A stretch of 64,000 bases of DNA, taken from positions 372,001 through 436,000 of the forward strand of contig NZ_JAXHGM010000001.1 of the NCBI RefSeq assembly GCF_034808145.1, read 5' to 3'. The position numbers were made by a program, and so were the translations under genes. Positions 1 through 8,475 of this stretch are shown here, in pieces. This DNA comes from Halorubellus sp034808145 (lineage in GTDB: Archaea > Halobacteriota > Halobacteria > Halobacteriales > Natrialbaceae). The notes below the pieces were generated by a model, which was not told the DNA's origin, did no database searches, and saw only the letters and a program-made list of their open reading frames with translations. Every line of letters begins with the position of its first letter. Positions within the stretch are counted from its first letter, which is position 1.

Positions 1-345
1 GACCCCACCGCCGCGACCGACGTCGACCCGCTCCTCCCGGGCGCGACCGTCGGCGCCGTCGCCACCCTCGTGCTCGTCCTCGGCGACGGCTACGCGCTCC
101 TCCTCGTCCCCGTCGAAGGCCGACGATGGACGTTAGAGCTCGCCGTCGCCGCCATCGCCGTCCTCGCGGCGGACGCGCTCGTCGACCTCGCCCCGACGCT
201 GACCGTCGTCTGGGTCGCCCTCGCGGCCGCCGTCGCGTACTACGGGACCGTCCACGTCGGCGAGCGCGCGGTCGACGCGTACGACTGGTACGACCGCGAC
301 GCGTACGCCTGGCACCGTTCCGCTGCCGACGGCGACGCGGAGTGA
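1..345 (+). CDS. Membrane protein, 3' part only
   Basis: The frame is open from the first base of the window to a TGA at 343-345, so the start lies upstream. About 114 residues are visible. They hold three hydrophobic stretches (roughly residues 17-38, 42-62 and 64-82) separated by short loops, then a charged cytosolic tail rich in Asp, Tyr and Trp. This is the pattern of a small integral membrane protein. I do not recognise the family and the missing N-terminus prevents a better call. Confidence 0.6.
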   Translation, partial: DPTAATDVDPLLPGATVGAVATLVLVLGDGYALLLVPVEGRRWTLELAVAAIAVLAADALVDLAPTLTVVWVALAAAVAYYGTVHVGERAVDAYDWYDRDAYAWHRSAADGDAE

Positions 346-355
346 CTCTCGGTCG

Positions 356-629
356 CTAGAACTTGAGCGGCGGGCGCGCGACCCGCGACTGGAGCTGGCG
401 GAACTGGCTGTTCGCGGCGTCCAGTTCCTCCGAGAGCGCCGCGACCGCGCTTCGCGGCGTGCTCGTCGGTGACGTCCGCGATGAACACGGACACGCCGTC
501 GTCGCCCGGCATCCGGTAGTCGGTGACGATGCAATCGACGTCGTCCTCGAGCGCGTCGATGGCGTCGTCGACGCTTGTCGTCGTCTCGACGTGCAGCACC
601 CGTACGGCCGGGTTTCGAGGTGATTCCAT
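356..629 (-). pseudogene. Response-regulator remnant, deleted and frameshifted
   Basis: From the ATG at 629 the protein starts like a haloarchaeal receiver domain (VRVLHV) but jumps straight to ETTTSVDDAIDALEDDVDC and then VTDYRMPGDDG, the phosphoacceptor-Asp motif. The acidic pocket and first helix that normally separate these parts are missing. After the motif comes an unrelated stretch (VSVFIADVTDEHAAK). The frame then slips: a different frame encodes a coiled-coil-like end (AALSEELDAANSQFRQLQ) that stops with TAG at 356-358. A receiver cannot fold from this. I read it as a decayed two-component gene with at least one internal deletion and one frameshift. Confidence 0.6.
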
Positions 630-820
630 GACGAACGTACACCACCGACCAGCCTAAACCAGTACTTTAGGTGTCATCTACCGGGAGGTAGTGGCCGGGT
701 ACCGGCAGCTGCCGACATCGTCGGTCGGGTCGACGCACCGGCAGCCGCGAACGACACCCCGACAGCTGCGAACGCGACGCCGGCCGGACGCCAGCGGACG
801 AGACGACCGTGTTCCAAACG

Positions 821-827
821 CTTAATC
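821..827 (+). promoter_or_regulatory. TATA box of npdG
   Basis: CTTAATC lies 24-30 bases before the ATG at 851, the usual distance for a haloarchaeal TATA box of a leaderless or nearly leaderless transcript. Confidence 0.5.
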
Positions 828-850
828 GCACGCCACACGCAGGGGGACTC

Positions 851-1519
851 ATGCGAATCGCACTACTCGGCGGTACCGGCGACATCGGGCAAGGGCTCGC
901 GCTCCGCTGGGCGTACCACACCGACCACGAGGTCCTCATCGGCTCCAGGGACCCCGAGAAGGCGCGAACGAAGGCCGAAGAGTACGAGACCGAACTCGAC
1001 TCGCGCGGCCGCGACGTCACCGTGAACGGCTTCGAGAACGCGATGGCCGCCGACCGCGCGGACGTCGTCGTCCTCGCCGTCCCACCGTATCACGTCGGCG
1101 ACACCGTCGACGCCGTCGCCGACAAGCTCGACGAGGAGACGGTCCTCGTCTCACCGGCGGTCGGCATGAAGGGCGACGAGGACGGGATGCACTATCACGC
1201 GCCGAGCGCGGGGAGCGTCACCGCGCTCGCGGCGCGCGCCGCCCCCGACGACGTCCCCGTCGTCGGCGCGTTCCACAACCTCAGCGCGGACCGGCTCGCG
1301 AACCTCGACGTCGACCTCGACCTGGACACGCTCCTCGTCGGCGACGACCCGGACGCGAAGGACACCGTCACCCAGCTCGCCGCCGCTATCGACGGCCTCC
1401 GGCCGCTCGACGCCGGCCCCATCGCGAACGCGAGCGAGGTCGAATCGGTGACGCCGCTCGTCATCAACATCGCCCGCCACAACGACGGCATGCACGACGT
1501 CGGCGTGAAGTTCCAGTAG
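851..1519 (+). CDS. npdG: NADPH-dependent F420 reductase
   Basis: This 222-residue protein fits F420:NADP oxidoreductase (Fno/NpdG), which moves hydride between reduced F420 and NADP in the cytosol. It opens with a Rossmann dinucleotide-binding loop (GGTGDIGQGLA, residues 7-17), followed by SRDPEKA, which in this family contacts the NADP phosphate. The conserved AVPPYHV and PVVGAFHNLSA segments are present. The ATG at 851 is chosen because the Rossmann strand begins directly there and a TATA box sits about 27 bases before it; an upstream in-frame start at 809 would add residues with no family match. The F420 genes cofE and mer lie 9-10 kb away. Confidence 0.88.
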   Translation: MRIALLGGTGDIGQGLALRWAYHTDHEVLIGSRDPEKARTKAEEYETELDSRGRDVTVNGFENAMAADRADVVVLAVPPYHVGDTVDAVADKLDEETVLVSPAVGMKGDEDGMHYHAPSAGSVTALAARAAPDDVPVVGAFHNLSADRLANLDVDLDLDTLLVGDDPDAKDTVTQLAAAIDGLRPLDAGPIANASEVESVTPLVINIARHNDGMHDVGVKFQ

Positions 1520-1606
1520 CGCCCCGTCGCGACCGTTCCGGCGACGAACGACTCGACGCCGTCGCTCGCCGAACGCGAAGAACGGAAGGAGTCCGTGCCG
1601 AGTCGT

Positions 1607-1876
1607 TCAGGCGCCCGCCTGCTCGAGCGCGTCCTCGAGGTCATCGCGCTGCGTGACGCCGACGAACCGCTCGACGATACCGTCGTCGTTCTCGACGACG
1701 AGCGTCGGGAGCGACCGGACCTGATACTCGTTCGCGACGTCCTGCTCCTCGTCGACGTTGACCTTCTCGACCTGGAAGCGCCCCTCCCAGTCCTCCTCGA
1801 GTTCCTCCAGGATGGGGTCCTGGGTCTTGCAGGGGCCACACCAATCGGCGTAGAAGTCCTTGAGCGTAACCGTCAT
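1607..1876 (-). CDS. Thioredoxin
   Basis: A compact 89-residue thioredoxin that reduces protein disulfides in the cytosol. The active site WCGPCK occurs at residues 10-15, followed by the helix DPILEELEEDW and the conserved cis-Pro region RSLPTLVV. The frame is open for about 140 bases further upstream, but that extension has no thioredoxin similarity. The ATG at 1876 places the first beta-strand (VTLKDFYADW) directly after the start, as in short archaeal thioredoxins. It is convergent with npdG. Confidence 0.9.
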   Translation of the reverse strand: MTVTLKDFYADWCGPCKTQDPILEELEEDWEGRFQVEKVNVDEEQDVANEYQVRSLPTLVVENDDGIVERFVGVTQRDDLEDALEQAGA

Positions 1877-2061
1877 GCTGTCTATACGACCTTGCCCACC
1901 GGACCGGTTAAGGGTTTGGTTGACGGGTGCTTCCACCGTCCAGGCGACCGCGGATACCGGCTCGGAAGGCCCACTCGTTGCCGCCTCGCGGTCGAACGCG
2001 ACGCGACCGCGCCCATCCACGGGTCGAAAGGTTTAGTGGGTCCCGCCGCCGAGGAACGTCC

Positions 2062-2223
2062 ATGAGCAGTGGTCAGAACTCCGGCGGCCTGATGTCCAGT
2101 GCGGGTCTCGTCCGGTACTTCGACGCCGAGGACCGTAACGCAATCCGCATCGACCCACGCACCGTCGTCGCCGTCGGCGCGCTCTTCGGCGTCTTCGTCC
2201 TCGTCCTGTCGGCCGCACTCTGA
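2062..2223 (+). CDS. secG: Protein translocase subunit Sec61-beta (archaeal SecG)
   Basis: A 53-residue tail-anchored membrane protein. The soluble part contains GLMSSAGLVRYFD and EDRNAIRIDP, the conserved motif of archaeal Sec61-beta. It is followed by a single membrane segment at about residues 34-53 ending at the C-terminus. The protein is the small beta subunit of the SecYEG/Sec61 protein-conducting channel. It is too short for most gene finders but is a clear family member. pdxT follows on the same strand after 97 bases. Confidence 0.93.
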   Translation: MSSGQNSGGLMSSAGLVRYFDAEDRNAIRIDPRTVVAVGALFGVFVLVLSAAL

Positions 2224-2320
2224 CGCGCCCGCCGGCCGCACTCCGACGCGCCCGCCTGCCGTCGAGGCCGTCGACGACGGATGCCGTCCGTTTTTGTTCT
2301 CACGTCGCCTAGCGCCGACC

Positions 2321-2920
2321 ATGACACTGACTGCGGGCGTCGTCGCCGTTCAGGGCGACGTCTCCGAGCACGCCGACGCCATCCGCCGCGCGGGTCGTGC
2401 GCACGACGAGGACGTGGTCGTCCACGAGATCAGACAGTCCGGGACCGTCCCGGACTGCGACGTCCTCCTCCTCCCCGGTGGCGAGTCGACCGCCATCTCG
2501 CGGCTCCTGCACGACGAGGGTATCGCGCCGGAGATAATCGCGCACGTCGACGCCGGGAAGCCCCTGCTGGCGACGTGCGCGGGCCTCATCGTCGCGTCGC
2601 GGGACGCGAAGGACGACCGCGTCGACGTGCTCGACGTGCTCGACGTGTCCGTCGACCGGAACGCGTTCGGCCGCCAGAAGGACTCCTTCGAGGCGCCGCT
2701 CTCGGTCGCGGGGCTCGACGACCCGTTCCCGGCGGTGTTCATCCGCGCACCCGTCATCGACGCGGTCGGCGACGACGTCGAGGTGCTCGCGTCCTGGGAC
2801 GACGACCCCGTCGCGGTCCGGCAGGGCGCGGTCGTCGGCACGAGCTTCCACCCCGAGCTGACGACGGACTCGCGGGTCCACGACCTCGCGTTCTTCGACT
2901 CGGTCGCGGTCGACGCCTGA
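2321..2920 (+). CDS. pdxT: Pyridoxal 5'-phosphate synthase glutaminase subunit
   Basis: A class I glutamine amidotransferase of 199 residues that supplies ammonia to PdxS for pyridoxal phosphate synthesis. The N-terminus AGVVAVQGDVSEH and the LPGGESTAIS motif (51-60) are diagnostic of PdxT. The catalytic triad is visible: nucleophile Cys86 (LLATCAGL), His177 and Glu179 (SFHPEL). The ATG at 2321 gives the standard N-terminus; an open extension upstream crosses the end of secG and is not used. The PdxS partner is not in this window. Confidence 0.95.
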   Translation: MTLTAGVVAVQGDVSEHADAIRRAGRAHDEDVVVHEIRQSGTVPDCDVLLLPGGESTAISRLLHDEGIAPEIIAHVDAGKPLLATCAGLIVASRDAKDDRVDVLDVLDVSVDRNAFGRQKDSFEAPLSVAGLDDPFPAVFIRAPVIDAVGDDVEVLASWDDDPVAVRQGAVVGTSFHPELTTDSRVHDLAFFDSVAVDA

Positions 2921-3016
2921 GCTCGAGCACGCCCTCGCGGTATCGAACGCGGCGACGAGGCGGGACGCCAACGCGGAGTAGGTGTGTTTTTCCCGCTGGC
3001 GGGCTTCGAGACGGGT

Positions 3017-3466
3017 ATGCATGCGACGATCGATTCGGTTCGCGTGGCGGCGACCCACGACGGGCCGGCACCAGTGGTCCTTCTCGCGGTCGACGACCGG
3101 GAGGACGTCGTCCCCATCTTCGTCGGCGGTGAGGAGGCGCTCGCCATCGTCCGCGGGATGGATGCGGCGGATATCGGGCGACCGCTCACGCACGACCTCC
3201 TGCTCGACGTGATGGAGGAACTCGGCGGGCGCGTCGAGAAGGTCGTCGTCAGTCGCGTGGAGGACAAGACGTACATCGCGGACCTCCACGTGGCGACGCC
3301 CCGCGGCGAGACGGTGGTGGACGCGCGGCCGAGCGACTGCCTGGCGCTGGCTGCGCGCACGAACGTCCCCATCGAGATGACCGAGGCCGTCTTCGAGAGC
3401 GGCCGGAGCGACCCGGCGGAGTTCGACGAGTTCGACGACGTCCGCGAGGTGACCGAGCACCCGTGA
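3017..3466 (+). CDS. Bifunctional nuclease family (DUF151) protein
   Basis: This 149-residue protein matches the DUF151/BFN family: it starts with an MHATIDSVRV strand and continues with VVLLAVDDREDVVPIFVGGEEALAI and the Pro/Thr segment RPLTHDLLLDVMEELGG. Homologues in plants and bacteria have been reported as nucleases; the archaeal role is not established. The ATG at 3017 is preferred because similarity to the family begins there. Its stop codon overlaps the GTG start of hisE (GTGA), so the two are translationally coupled, with no obvious functional link. Confidence 0.8.
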   Translation: MHATIDSVRVAATHDGPAPVVLLAVDDREDVVPIFVGGEEALAIVRGMDAADIGRPLTHDLLLDVMEELGGRVEKVVVSRVEDKTYIADLHVATPRGETVVDARPSDCLALAARTNVPIEMTEAVFESGRSDPAEFDEFDDVREVTEHP

Positions 3467-3816
3467 CCGACCCCGAGCACGACGCGAGCGACACAACTGA
3501 AGCACTCGAAGCGGGTGGGGACGCGGAGTCCGCGGACGAGATCATCGAGGACCTGTTCGCGGTCATCGAGGACCGCAAGCGCGAGCTCCCGGAGGGCTCG
3601 TACACGGCGTCGTTGTTCACGCACGAGAAGGGCGAGAACGCGGTCCTTGAGAAGCTGGGCGAGGAGACGACGGAGCTCGTGCTCGCCGCGAAGGACGACG
3701 ACCACGACGAGATGGCGCACGAGAGCGCGGACATCGTCTACCACCTCCTCGTACTGCTCGCGATGAAGGACGTTCCCCTGGAGGCGCTCCGCGACGAGCT
3801 GGCATCGCGCCGGTAG
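3463..3816 (+). CDS. hisE: Phosphoribosyl-ATP pyrophosphatase
   Basis: HisE hydrolyses phosphoribosyl-ATP to phosphoribosyl-AMP in the second step of histidine synthesis. The 117-residue protein has an acidic, low-complexity N-terminal extension (about 25 residues), then the all-alpha MazG/HisE core: FAVIEDRKRELPEGSYTASL, GEETTELVLAAK and ESADIVYHLLVLL, which carry the acidic Mg-binding residues. It starts at a GTG at 3463 that overlaps the preceding stop by four bases. No other his gene is adjacent, so it is separated from the rest of its pathway. Confidence 0.92.
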   Translation: MTDPEHDASDTTEALEAGGDAESADEIIEDLFAVIEDRKRELPEGSYTASLFTHEKGENAVLEKLGEETTELVLAAKDDDHDEMAHESADIVYHLLVLLAMKDVPLEALRDELASRR

Positions 3817-3996
3817 TCCCCGGATTCGTTTCCAACAGAAACGGCCACTGGGCCCCTCCGACCCGTCGCTCGGCGTTCGAAAAGACTCACCAACCACACC
3901 TTGGTACGTGAGGACATCACATACGCGGGTCTCGACGAGACATCCTCCGCGCGACCGACACCGATCACGCACCAGCGTGACGTGACCGAGACCAAC

Positions 3997-4010
3997 CACG
4001 CCTCGGCGTG
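3997..4010. repeat. Short perfect hairpin
   Basis: CACGCC-TC-GGCGTG forms a 6-bp stem in the 249-base gap between hisE and the GTPase gene. It follows repeated GTGACGTGACC-like sequence. It could act in the end of the hisE transcript, but the short stem in G+C-rich DNA may be chance. Confidence 0.3.
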
Positions 4011-4035
4011 ACACGCCCACGCCCCGATAGACGCG

Positions 4036-4043
4036 CTTTTACG
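4036..4043 (+). promoter_or_regulatory. TATA box of the NOG1-like GTPase gene
   Basis: CTTTTACG lies 23-30 bases before the ATG at 4066. This spacing supports 4066 rather than the TTG six bases earlier as the start. Confidence 0.45.
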
Positions 4044-4065
4044 TCGCAGTCGTGTACGATTGCAC

Positions 4066-5031
4066 ATGATTTTCGAGAACCTCCCCACGACGCCACGGTC
4101 GGAGGAACTCATCGACAAAGCGTTCTCGCGGGCGGCGCGCTCCGGACGCGCGAAGTCCGGGCTGGAAGCCCAGCAGTCGATGCTGACGACCGCGTCGAAC
4201 ATCCTCTCGGACAACCTCGAGAACGTCGTCACCGCGTGGCCGGACTTCTCCACGATCGACCCGTTCTACTACGAGCTCGCCGACGCCATCGTGGACGTCG
4301 ACGCGGTCCGCCAGAGCCTCAACGAGGTGACGTGGGCGAGCCGGAAGACCGCGGAAATCCGCGACGAGTACCAGTCGAAACTCCGGAAGACCGACACCGA
4401 TACGGCGCGCAAACACCGGAAGCAAGCGTTCGCGCGGATGGCGGACGTCGTCGAGGAGATCGAGGACGACCTCCTGCGGGTCGGCGAGGCACGCGACGAC
4501 CTGAAGACGCTCCCGGACATCGACCCCGACGAACCCGCCATCGTCGTCGCCGGCTACCCGAACGTCGGGAAGTCCTCGTTCGTGAACGAGGTCACGGCCG
4601 CCCGCGGCGAGACCGCGAGCTACCCGTTCACGACGAAAGGCATCGGCGTCGGGCACTTCAAACGCGGTCACCTCCGCTACCAGATCGTCGACACGCCCGG
4701 ATTGCTCGACCGCCCGGAGGAGGAACGCAACGACATCGAAGCGCAGGCCGTGTCGGCACTCACGCACCTCGCCGACTGCGTGCTGTTCGTCGTCGACGCG
4801 AGCGGTGACTGCGGGTACCCGCTCGACTCACAGCTCGAACTGCTCCGCGAGGTCGAGTCGCGCTTCGACGACGTCCCCGTCCTCACGATCTGCAACAAGA
4901 GCGACCGGTCCACGGACGTGGACGCGGACGCGTACATGAGCATCACCGAGGACGAGAACGTCGACGCGGTTCTGGACATGGCGGTGGACGTAATCGACTA
5001 CGAGCCCGGCATCCCCTACGAGGAGAACTGA
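4066..5031 (+). CDS. NOG1-like ribosome-assembly GTPase
   Basis: A 321-residue Obg/NOG1-type GTPase. An alpha-helical N-terminal half (residues 1-150, containing FYYELADAIVDVDAVRQSL) is typical of NOG1. The G domain follows: P-loop GYPNVGKS at 163-170, switch region SYPFTTKGIGVG, DTPG at 209-212 and NKSD at 277-280. NOG1 proteins act in large-subunit ribosome assembly; this role is inferred from family. The 3' end overlaps by 16 bases the extended reading of the convergent DUF389 gene, an overlap that disappears if that gene's frameshift is real. Confidence 0.88.
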   Translation: MIFENLPTTPRSEELIDKAFSRAARSGRAKSGLEAQQSMLTTASNILSDNLENVVTAWPDFSTIDPFYYELADAIVDVDAVRQSLNEVTWASRKTAEIRDEYQSKLRKTDTDTARKHRKQAFARMADVVEEIEDDLLRVGEARDDLKTLPDIDPDEPAIVVAGYPNVGKSSFVNEVTAARGETASYPFTTKGIGVGHFKRGHLRYQIVDTPGLLDRPEEERNDIEAQAVSALTHLADCVLFVVDASGDCGYPLDSQLELLREVESRFDDVPVLTICNKSDRSTDVDADAYMSITEDENVDAVLDMAVDVIDYEPGIPYEEN

Positions 5032-6467
5032 CGCGACGACCGAGCCAATCCGACTCGTGTCGAGGACTGTCCCGTGCGGTCGTGTTCTCGCTGTCGATAC
5101 CGTTCGTCACTCGTCGGTGTCGACGACGGTGACGGTGACGTCGCCGGGGTCGAACTCAGGCTGGGCGCGTGCTGGGTCTCGACGAACCGAACCTCGACGT
5201 CGACGCCGTTCTCGTCCCCGGCGATCGCCTCGCGGACGGCGGCGGCCAGCCCCGGATGAGCCGTGTCCGGTGGGACCGACACCGTCACCACGACGCGTTC
5301 GGGCATCGGGTCCAGTGGTCGCTCCCAGAGCCGATCGGTGTGCACCGACTCTAGCTCGACGAGCGCGACGTCGTCGTACGCGGCGCCGTCGAGAACGCTG
5401 TCGAGGTCCTCGCGGACGTCCTGCTCTGCGATCGCGGTCGCGTACGTGACGTACGTCGTCCCGCCGAGGAACACCGACAGGACGACGATTGCGCCGACGA
5501 GCACGCCGATGCGGGACAGCGTCGCCGACCGCGCCTGATCGCGGCGCAGCCAGTTGTCCGGCCGGTACCCCGAGTACCACAGCGTCGTCATCGCGGCGAG
5601 ATTTATCGAGAGGACGTTCACGCCGACGAGGACGCTCGAGCCGAGCACGACCACGGGAAGCCCCCACGCGATACCGATGCCGATGACGGCCGTCGGTGGG
5701 ACGAGCGCCACGGCGATCATCACGCCGACGAGGCTCGCGGACACCCCCGACCGCAGTGAGACCGCGCCCGCGATACCCGCACCGAGCGCGACCGCGAGCG
5801 ACAGGAACCCGGGGGTCAGCCGCGAGGAGACCTGCTCGATCGTCGTCGGGTCGAGACCGGGCGGAACGAGGTTCACGGTCTTCACGAACCACGCGAACGC
5901 CGCCGCGGCCGCGATCGCGGTCGCGAACCCGAGCACCTGGAGTTTCAGTCCGCGACCGAACAAGGCGTCGTCGTCGATGACGCTCCCGACCGCGGTCGCC
6001 ATCGCCGGTCCGATGAGCGGCGCTATCACCATCGACCCGACGACGACCGCCGGCGAGTCCAAGAGGATGCCCGCGGTCGCGATGACGACGCTCACGACCG
6101 TCATCAGGACGTACGTCGAGAACTGGGGCGCGAGCTCTTGGGCCTGTGTCGCGAGCTCCTCGCGCGCGATTCGGTCTCCGGTCGTGTCCTCGTCGGCCTC
6201 GTACGTCGCCTCGAGTGCCTCGAACTTCTTCGACAGCACCGTCTTGGCGTCGACGACGACGGTGTAGGATTCGCGCTCCAGGCCGGCGTCGCGGAGCGAG
6301 TCGAGGACGGGTTCGACGGCGGACGTCGGGAGCGGGAACGACACGACCGCGGTGTACTCGCGCCCGCTGGTCTCGTCGGTGACGGCGTAATCGATGCCCT
6401 CGTCGTCCAGCACGCCGAGGACCGTCTCGCGTTTCCCGGCCGGCACCATCACTTGCACGAGTCGCAC
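5016..6467 (-). CDS. DUF389 membrane protein with probable C-terminal frameshift
   Basis: An N-terminal soluble ACT-like part (residues 1-80, MRLVQVMVPAGKRETVLGVL) precedes a membrane core of about six helices (from about 115 to 345) containing GSMVIAPLIGPAMA and VALVPPTAVIGIGIAWG, hallmarks of DUF389/TIGR00341. A soluble C-terminal domain follows. The function of the family is unknown. It starts at a GTG at 6467, with a TATA-like AAATAT about 29 bases upstream. After RFVETQ the read frame becomes a Ser/Thr/Pro-rich tail to 5016, while the neighbouring frame continues sensibly (QPEFDPGDVTVTVVDTDE) to a stop at 5107. I infer a one-base indel at about 5160-5172. Confidence 0.82.
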   Translation of the reverse strand: MRLVQVMVPAGKRETVLGVLDDEGIDYAVTDETSGREYTAVVSFPLPTSAVEPVLDSLRDAGLERESYTVVVDAKTVLSKKFEALEATYEADEDTTGDRIAREELATQAQELAPQFSTYVLMTVVSVVIATAGILLDSPAVVVGSMVIAPLIGPAMATAVGSVIDDDALFGRGLKLQVLGFATAIAAAAAFAWFVKTVNLVPPGLDPTTIEQVSSRLTPGFLSLAVALGAGIAGAVSLRSGVSASLVGVMIAVALVPPTAVIGIGIAWGLPVVVLGSSVLVGVNVLSINLAAMTTLWYSGYRPDNWLRRDQARSATLSRIGVLVGAIVVLSVFLGGTTYVTYATAIAEQDVREDLDSVLDGAAYDDVALVELESVHTDRLWERPLDPMPERVVVTVSVPPDTAHPGLAAAVREAIAGDENGVDVEVRFVETQHAPSLSSTPATSPSPSSTPTSDERYRQREHDRTGQSSTRVGLARSSRQFSS

Positions 6468-6802
6468 GAGTCACGCGACGCGACCCGCGGAGAAATATGT
6501 CGGGGATACTCGACGGAGTCGGTCACCGCCGTCGGTTCCGTCCCTCGTCGTTCGACGAGTGCCGTCTCACGGCTGACCTCGCGCTGGGGCTGGGTCACGC
6601 CGACGGCTGGGCGTCGTGGCGAGCAGGTGGCACGGTCCGCGCCCCGGTGCTGTGCCACGCTCCCGCCTCGGGCGACCGGGGTCGACTCACGGCACGCCCC
6701 GATGGTGGCCGCGGCCTCTCGCTTGAACCCTCGTCCGCCGCCCCCGGCTTCCGGTCGGACGGAACGAGACATGCTTTTCCCCGTCGGTCGGGTACGAGTG
6801 GT
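6468..6802. other. Intergenic region with divergent promoters
   Basis: This 335-base gap separates divergent genes. A TATA-like AAATAT at 6493-6498 points toward the DUF389 gene and GCTTTT at 6773-6778 toward engB. The centre is G+C-rich; a minus-strand open frame of 107 codons there has no protein-like features. I see nothing else. Confidence 0.45.
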
Positions 6803-7420
6803 ATGTTCGAGACGCGTCCCGACCGTTCGGACGAGGTCGTCCTCGTCGGCCGGTCGAACGTCGGGAAGTCAACGCTGATGCGGGAGATAACGGGGCACAC
6901 GTTCGATACCGGCCAGAAGCCGGGGGTGACCCGGGAGCCGAATCACTACGATTGGGCGGGCGACGACTTCGTCCTCACCGACCTCCCCGGGTTCGGGTTC
7001 ATGTCCGGCGTCCACGAGGACCACCGCGAGCAGATCAAGGACGACATCGTGCACTACCTCGAAGCGTACGCCGACAACTTCCTCGTCGCGGTCATCGTCG
7101 TCGACGGAAAGAGCGTCGTCGACATCATCGACCGCCACAGCGGCGAGGACGAGATCCCCTACGTCGTCGAGATGTTCTACGTGCTCGAGGACCTCGGCGT
7201 GCCGACGGTCGTCGCCGTGAACAAGATGGACAAGGTCGACGACGAGGAGGAACGCCTGAACGACCTCTGCGACCGCCTCGGGCTGTTCCCGCCGTGGCAG
7301 CAGTGGCAGGACACGGTCGCGCCCATCACCGCCAAACGCGGACAGATCCAGTCGTTGAACGACGCCGTCCGCACGCACCTCCACGAGGCGAAGCGCGACG
7401 ACCTCTTCAAGTTCTTCTGA
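6803..7420 (+). CDS. engB: GTP-binding protein EngB
   Basis: This 205-residue protein is an EngB/YihA-type GTPase, a family linked to ribosome biogenesis. G motifs are all visible: GRSNVGKS (16-23), the switch I Thr in GVTREPNHYDW, DLPGFGF (60-66) and NKMD (140-143); SAK-like ITAKRG follows. The ATG at 6803 is chosen because the conserved region begins within ten residues and a TATA element lies 25-30 bases upstream; about 300 bases of open frame further upstream look non-coding. Confidence 0.92.
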   Translation: MFETRPDRSDEVVLVGRSNVGKSTLMREITGHTFDTGQKPGVTREPNHYDWAGDDFVLTDLPGFGFMSGVHEDHREQIKDDIVHYLEAYADNFLVAVIVVDGKSVVDIIDRHSGEDEIPYVVEMFYVLEDLGVPTVVAVNKMDKVDDEEERLNDLCDRLGLFPPWQQWQDTVAPITAKRGQIQSLNDAVRTHLHEAKRDDLFKFF

Positions 7421-7522
7421 GAACCGGAAGCGGACGGGGTCGCGGACCGCCGATCCGTTCACGGCGTCGACCCGCGAGAGCCTCGCCGTGACGGCTGCGA
7501 CGAAAACGAGACGACGTGGCGG

Positions 7523-8107
7523 TCACGAGTGGCTTGCTTGAGTCATACTCGAACCGGTCTGTTCGTCGGTGTCGTCGCCCGGAAGGAGTGACTTCTCCAG
7601 CACGCGTGCGTCGAGCGTCGCGGTGACGCCGTTCCCCGTCGTCTCGAACGACGCGGAGTCCGTGACCGCGTAGTCGTGGTGCTCGTAGAACCCGACCGCG
7701 TTCAGCGAGGACGCGACCGTGAGGGCGTCGACGCCCTCGTCGCTGGCACGCGATTCGAGGTGCGAGAGGAGCGCGGACCCGACGCCCTCGCCGGCGTACG
7801 TCGGACTGACGTAGACCGCTTCGACCTCGCCCGTGGCGACGTCGACGTGCCCGAATCCGGCGACGTCGCCCTCGCCACCGCCAGGCGAGCGCTCGACGCG
7901 CGGCGCGCGTGTCACGTCCGGGTCCGTCACCGCGACGACGAACGCGGCGTCCGCGTCCGCGAGGTCGTAGTCGCAGCGACAGCGGTCGCCCGCCCACGCC
8001 TTCGCCGTCGCTTCGTCGTACGCCTCGGCGCCGAGTTCGCGCGCCGACCGCCGATGCAGGTTCGCGACCGCGCCACGGTCCAGGTCCGTCATGCGTCGTA
8101 CGTACAT
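7523..8107 (-). CDS. GNAT family N-acetyltransferase
   Basis: A 194-residue acetyltransferase of the GNAT fold. The acetyl-CoA binding motif A is clear: VEAVYVSPTYAGEGVGSALL, followed by LTVASSLNAVGFYEHHDYAV, the usual motif B with the Asn and Tyr of the family. The substrate cannot be told. The ATG at 8107 (MYVRRMTDLDRGAV) starts the first conserved strand and helix; the frame is open 28 codons further upstream but without similarity. The last 20 residues are a disordered Ser/Asp/Thr tail. Confidence 0.85.
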   Translation of the reverse strand: MYVRRMTDLDRGAVANLHRRSARELGAEAYDEATAKAWAGDRCRCDYDLADADAAFVVAVTDPDVTRAPRVERSPGGGEGDVAGFGHVDVATGEVEAVYVSPTYAGEGVGSALLSHLESRASDEGVDALTVASSLNAVGFYEHHDYAVTDSASFETTGNGVTATLDARVLEKSLLPGDDTDEQTGSSMTQASHS

Positions 8108-8475
8108 ACCCACACGAACGACACCCGTACAAGAACCAGCGGCGGTCCTACAGGTCGCGACTGTCACACCTGTCACACCGTTCGAAACCACACGACGAGA
8201 GCGCCGTCGCTCGCGGTCGATTGGAATGGCGGCTCGGATGAAAATCCCTCGTCAGACGGGGCTCGGTGGGGGTAACGCTTCGTCACTGCCGCCATCGACA
8301 CGTTCACCCGGCCGCGTCTTCCCCGTTTCGACTCACACCCGCGTCCACCGAGCGCCCGGCACCGCGGATTCAAGTCGGATACCGCGGCGACGAACGACGT
8401 GCGCTGACGCTCGCCGCGCGACGGCCTCGCGAAACCCGACGACGTCCCGTCGCGCGACCGCCCGCGAACCGACCG
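8108..8475. other. Intergenic region
   Basis: 368 bases without a convincing gene. It contains a direct repeat of TGTCACACC (8162-8170 and 8171-8179) upstream of the acetyltransferase start and otherwise G+C-rich sequence with overlapping open frames in several phases, as expected by chance at this composition. Confidence 0.4.

Noticed and set aside
6449..6772. Minus-strand frame of 107 codons between DUF389 and engB
   Set aside because: No recognisable domain, Arg/Ala-rich composition, and it overlaps the two divergent promoters.
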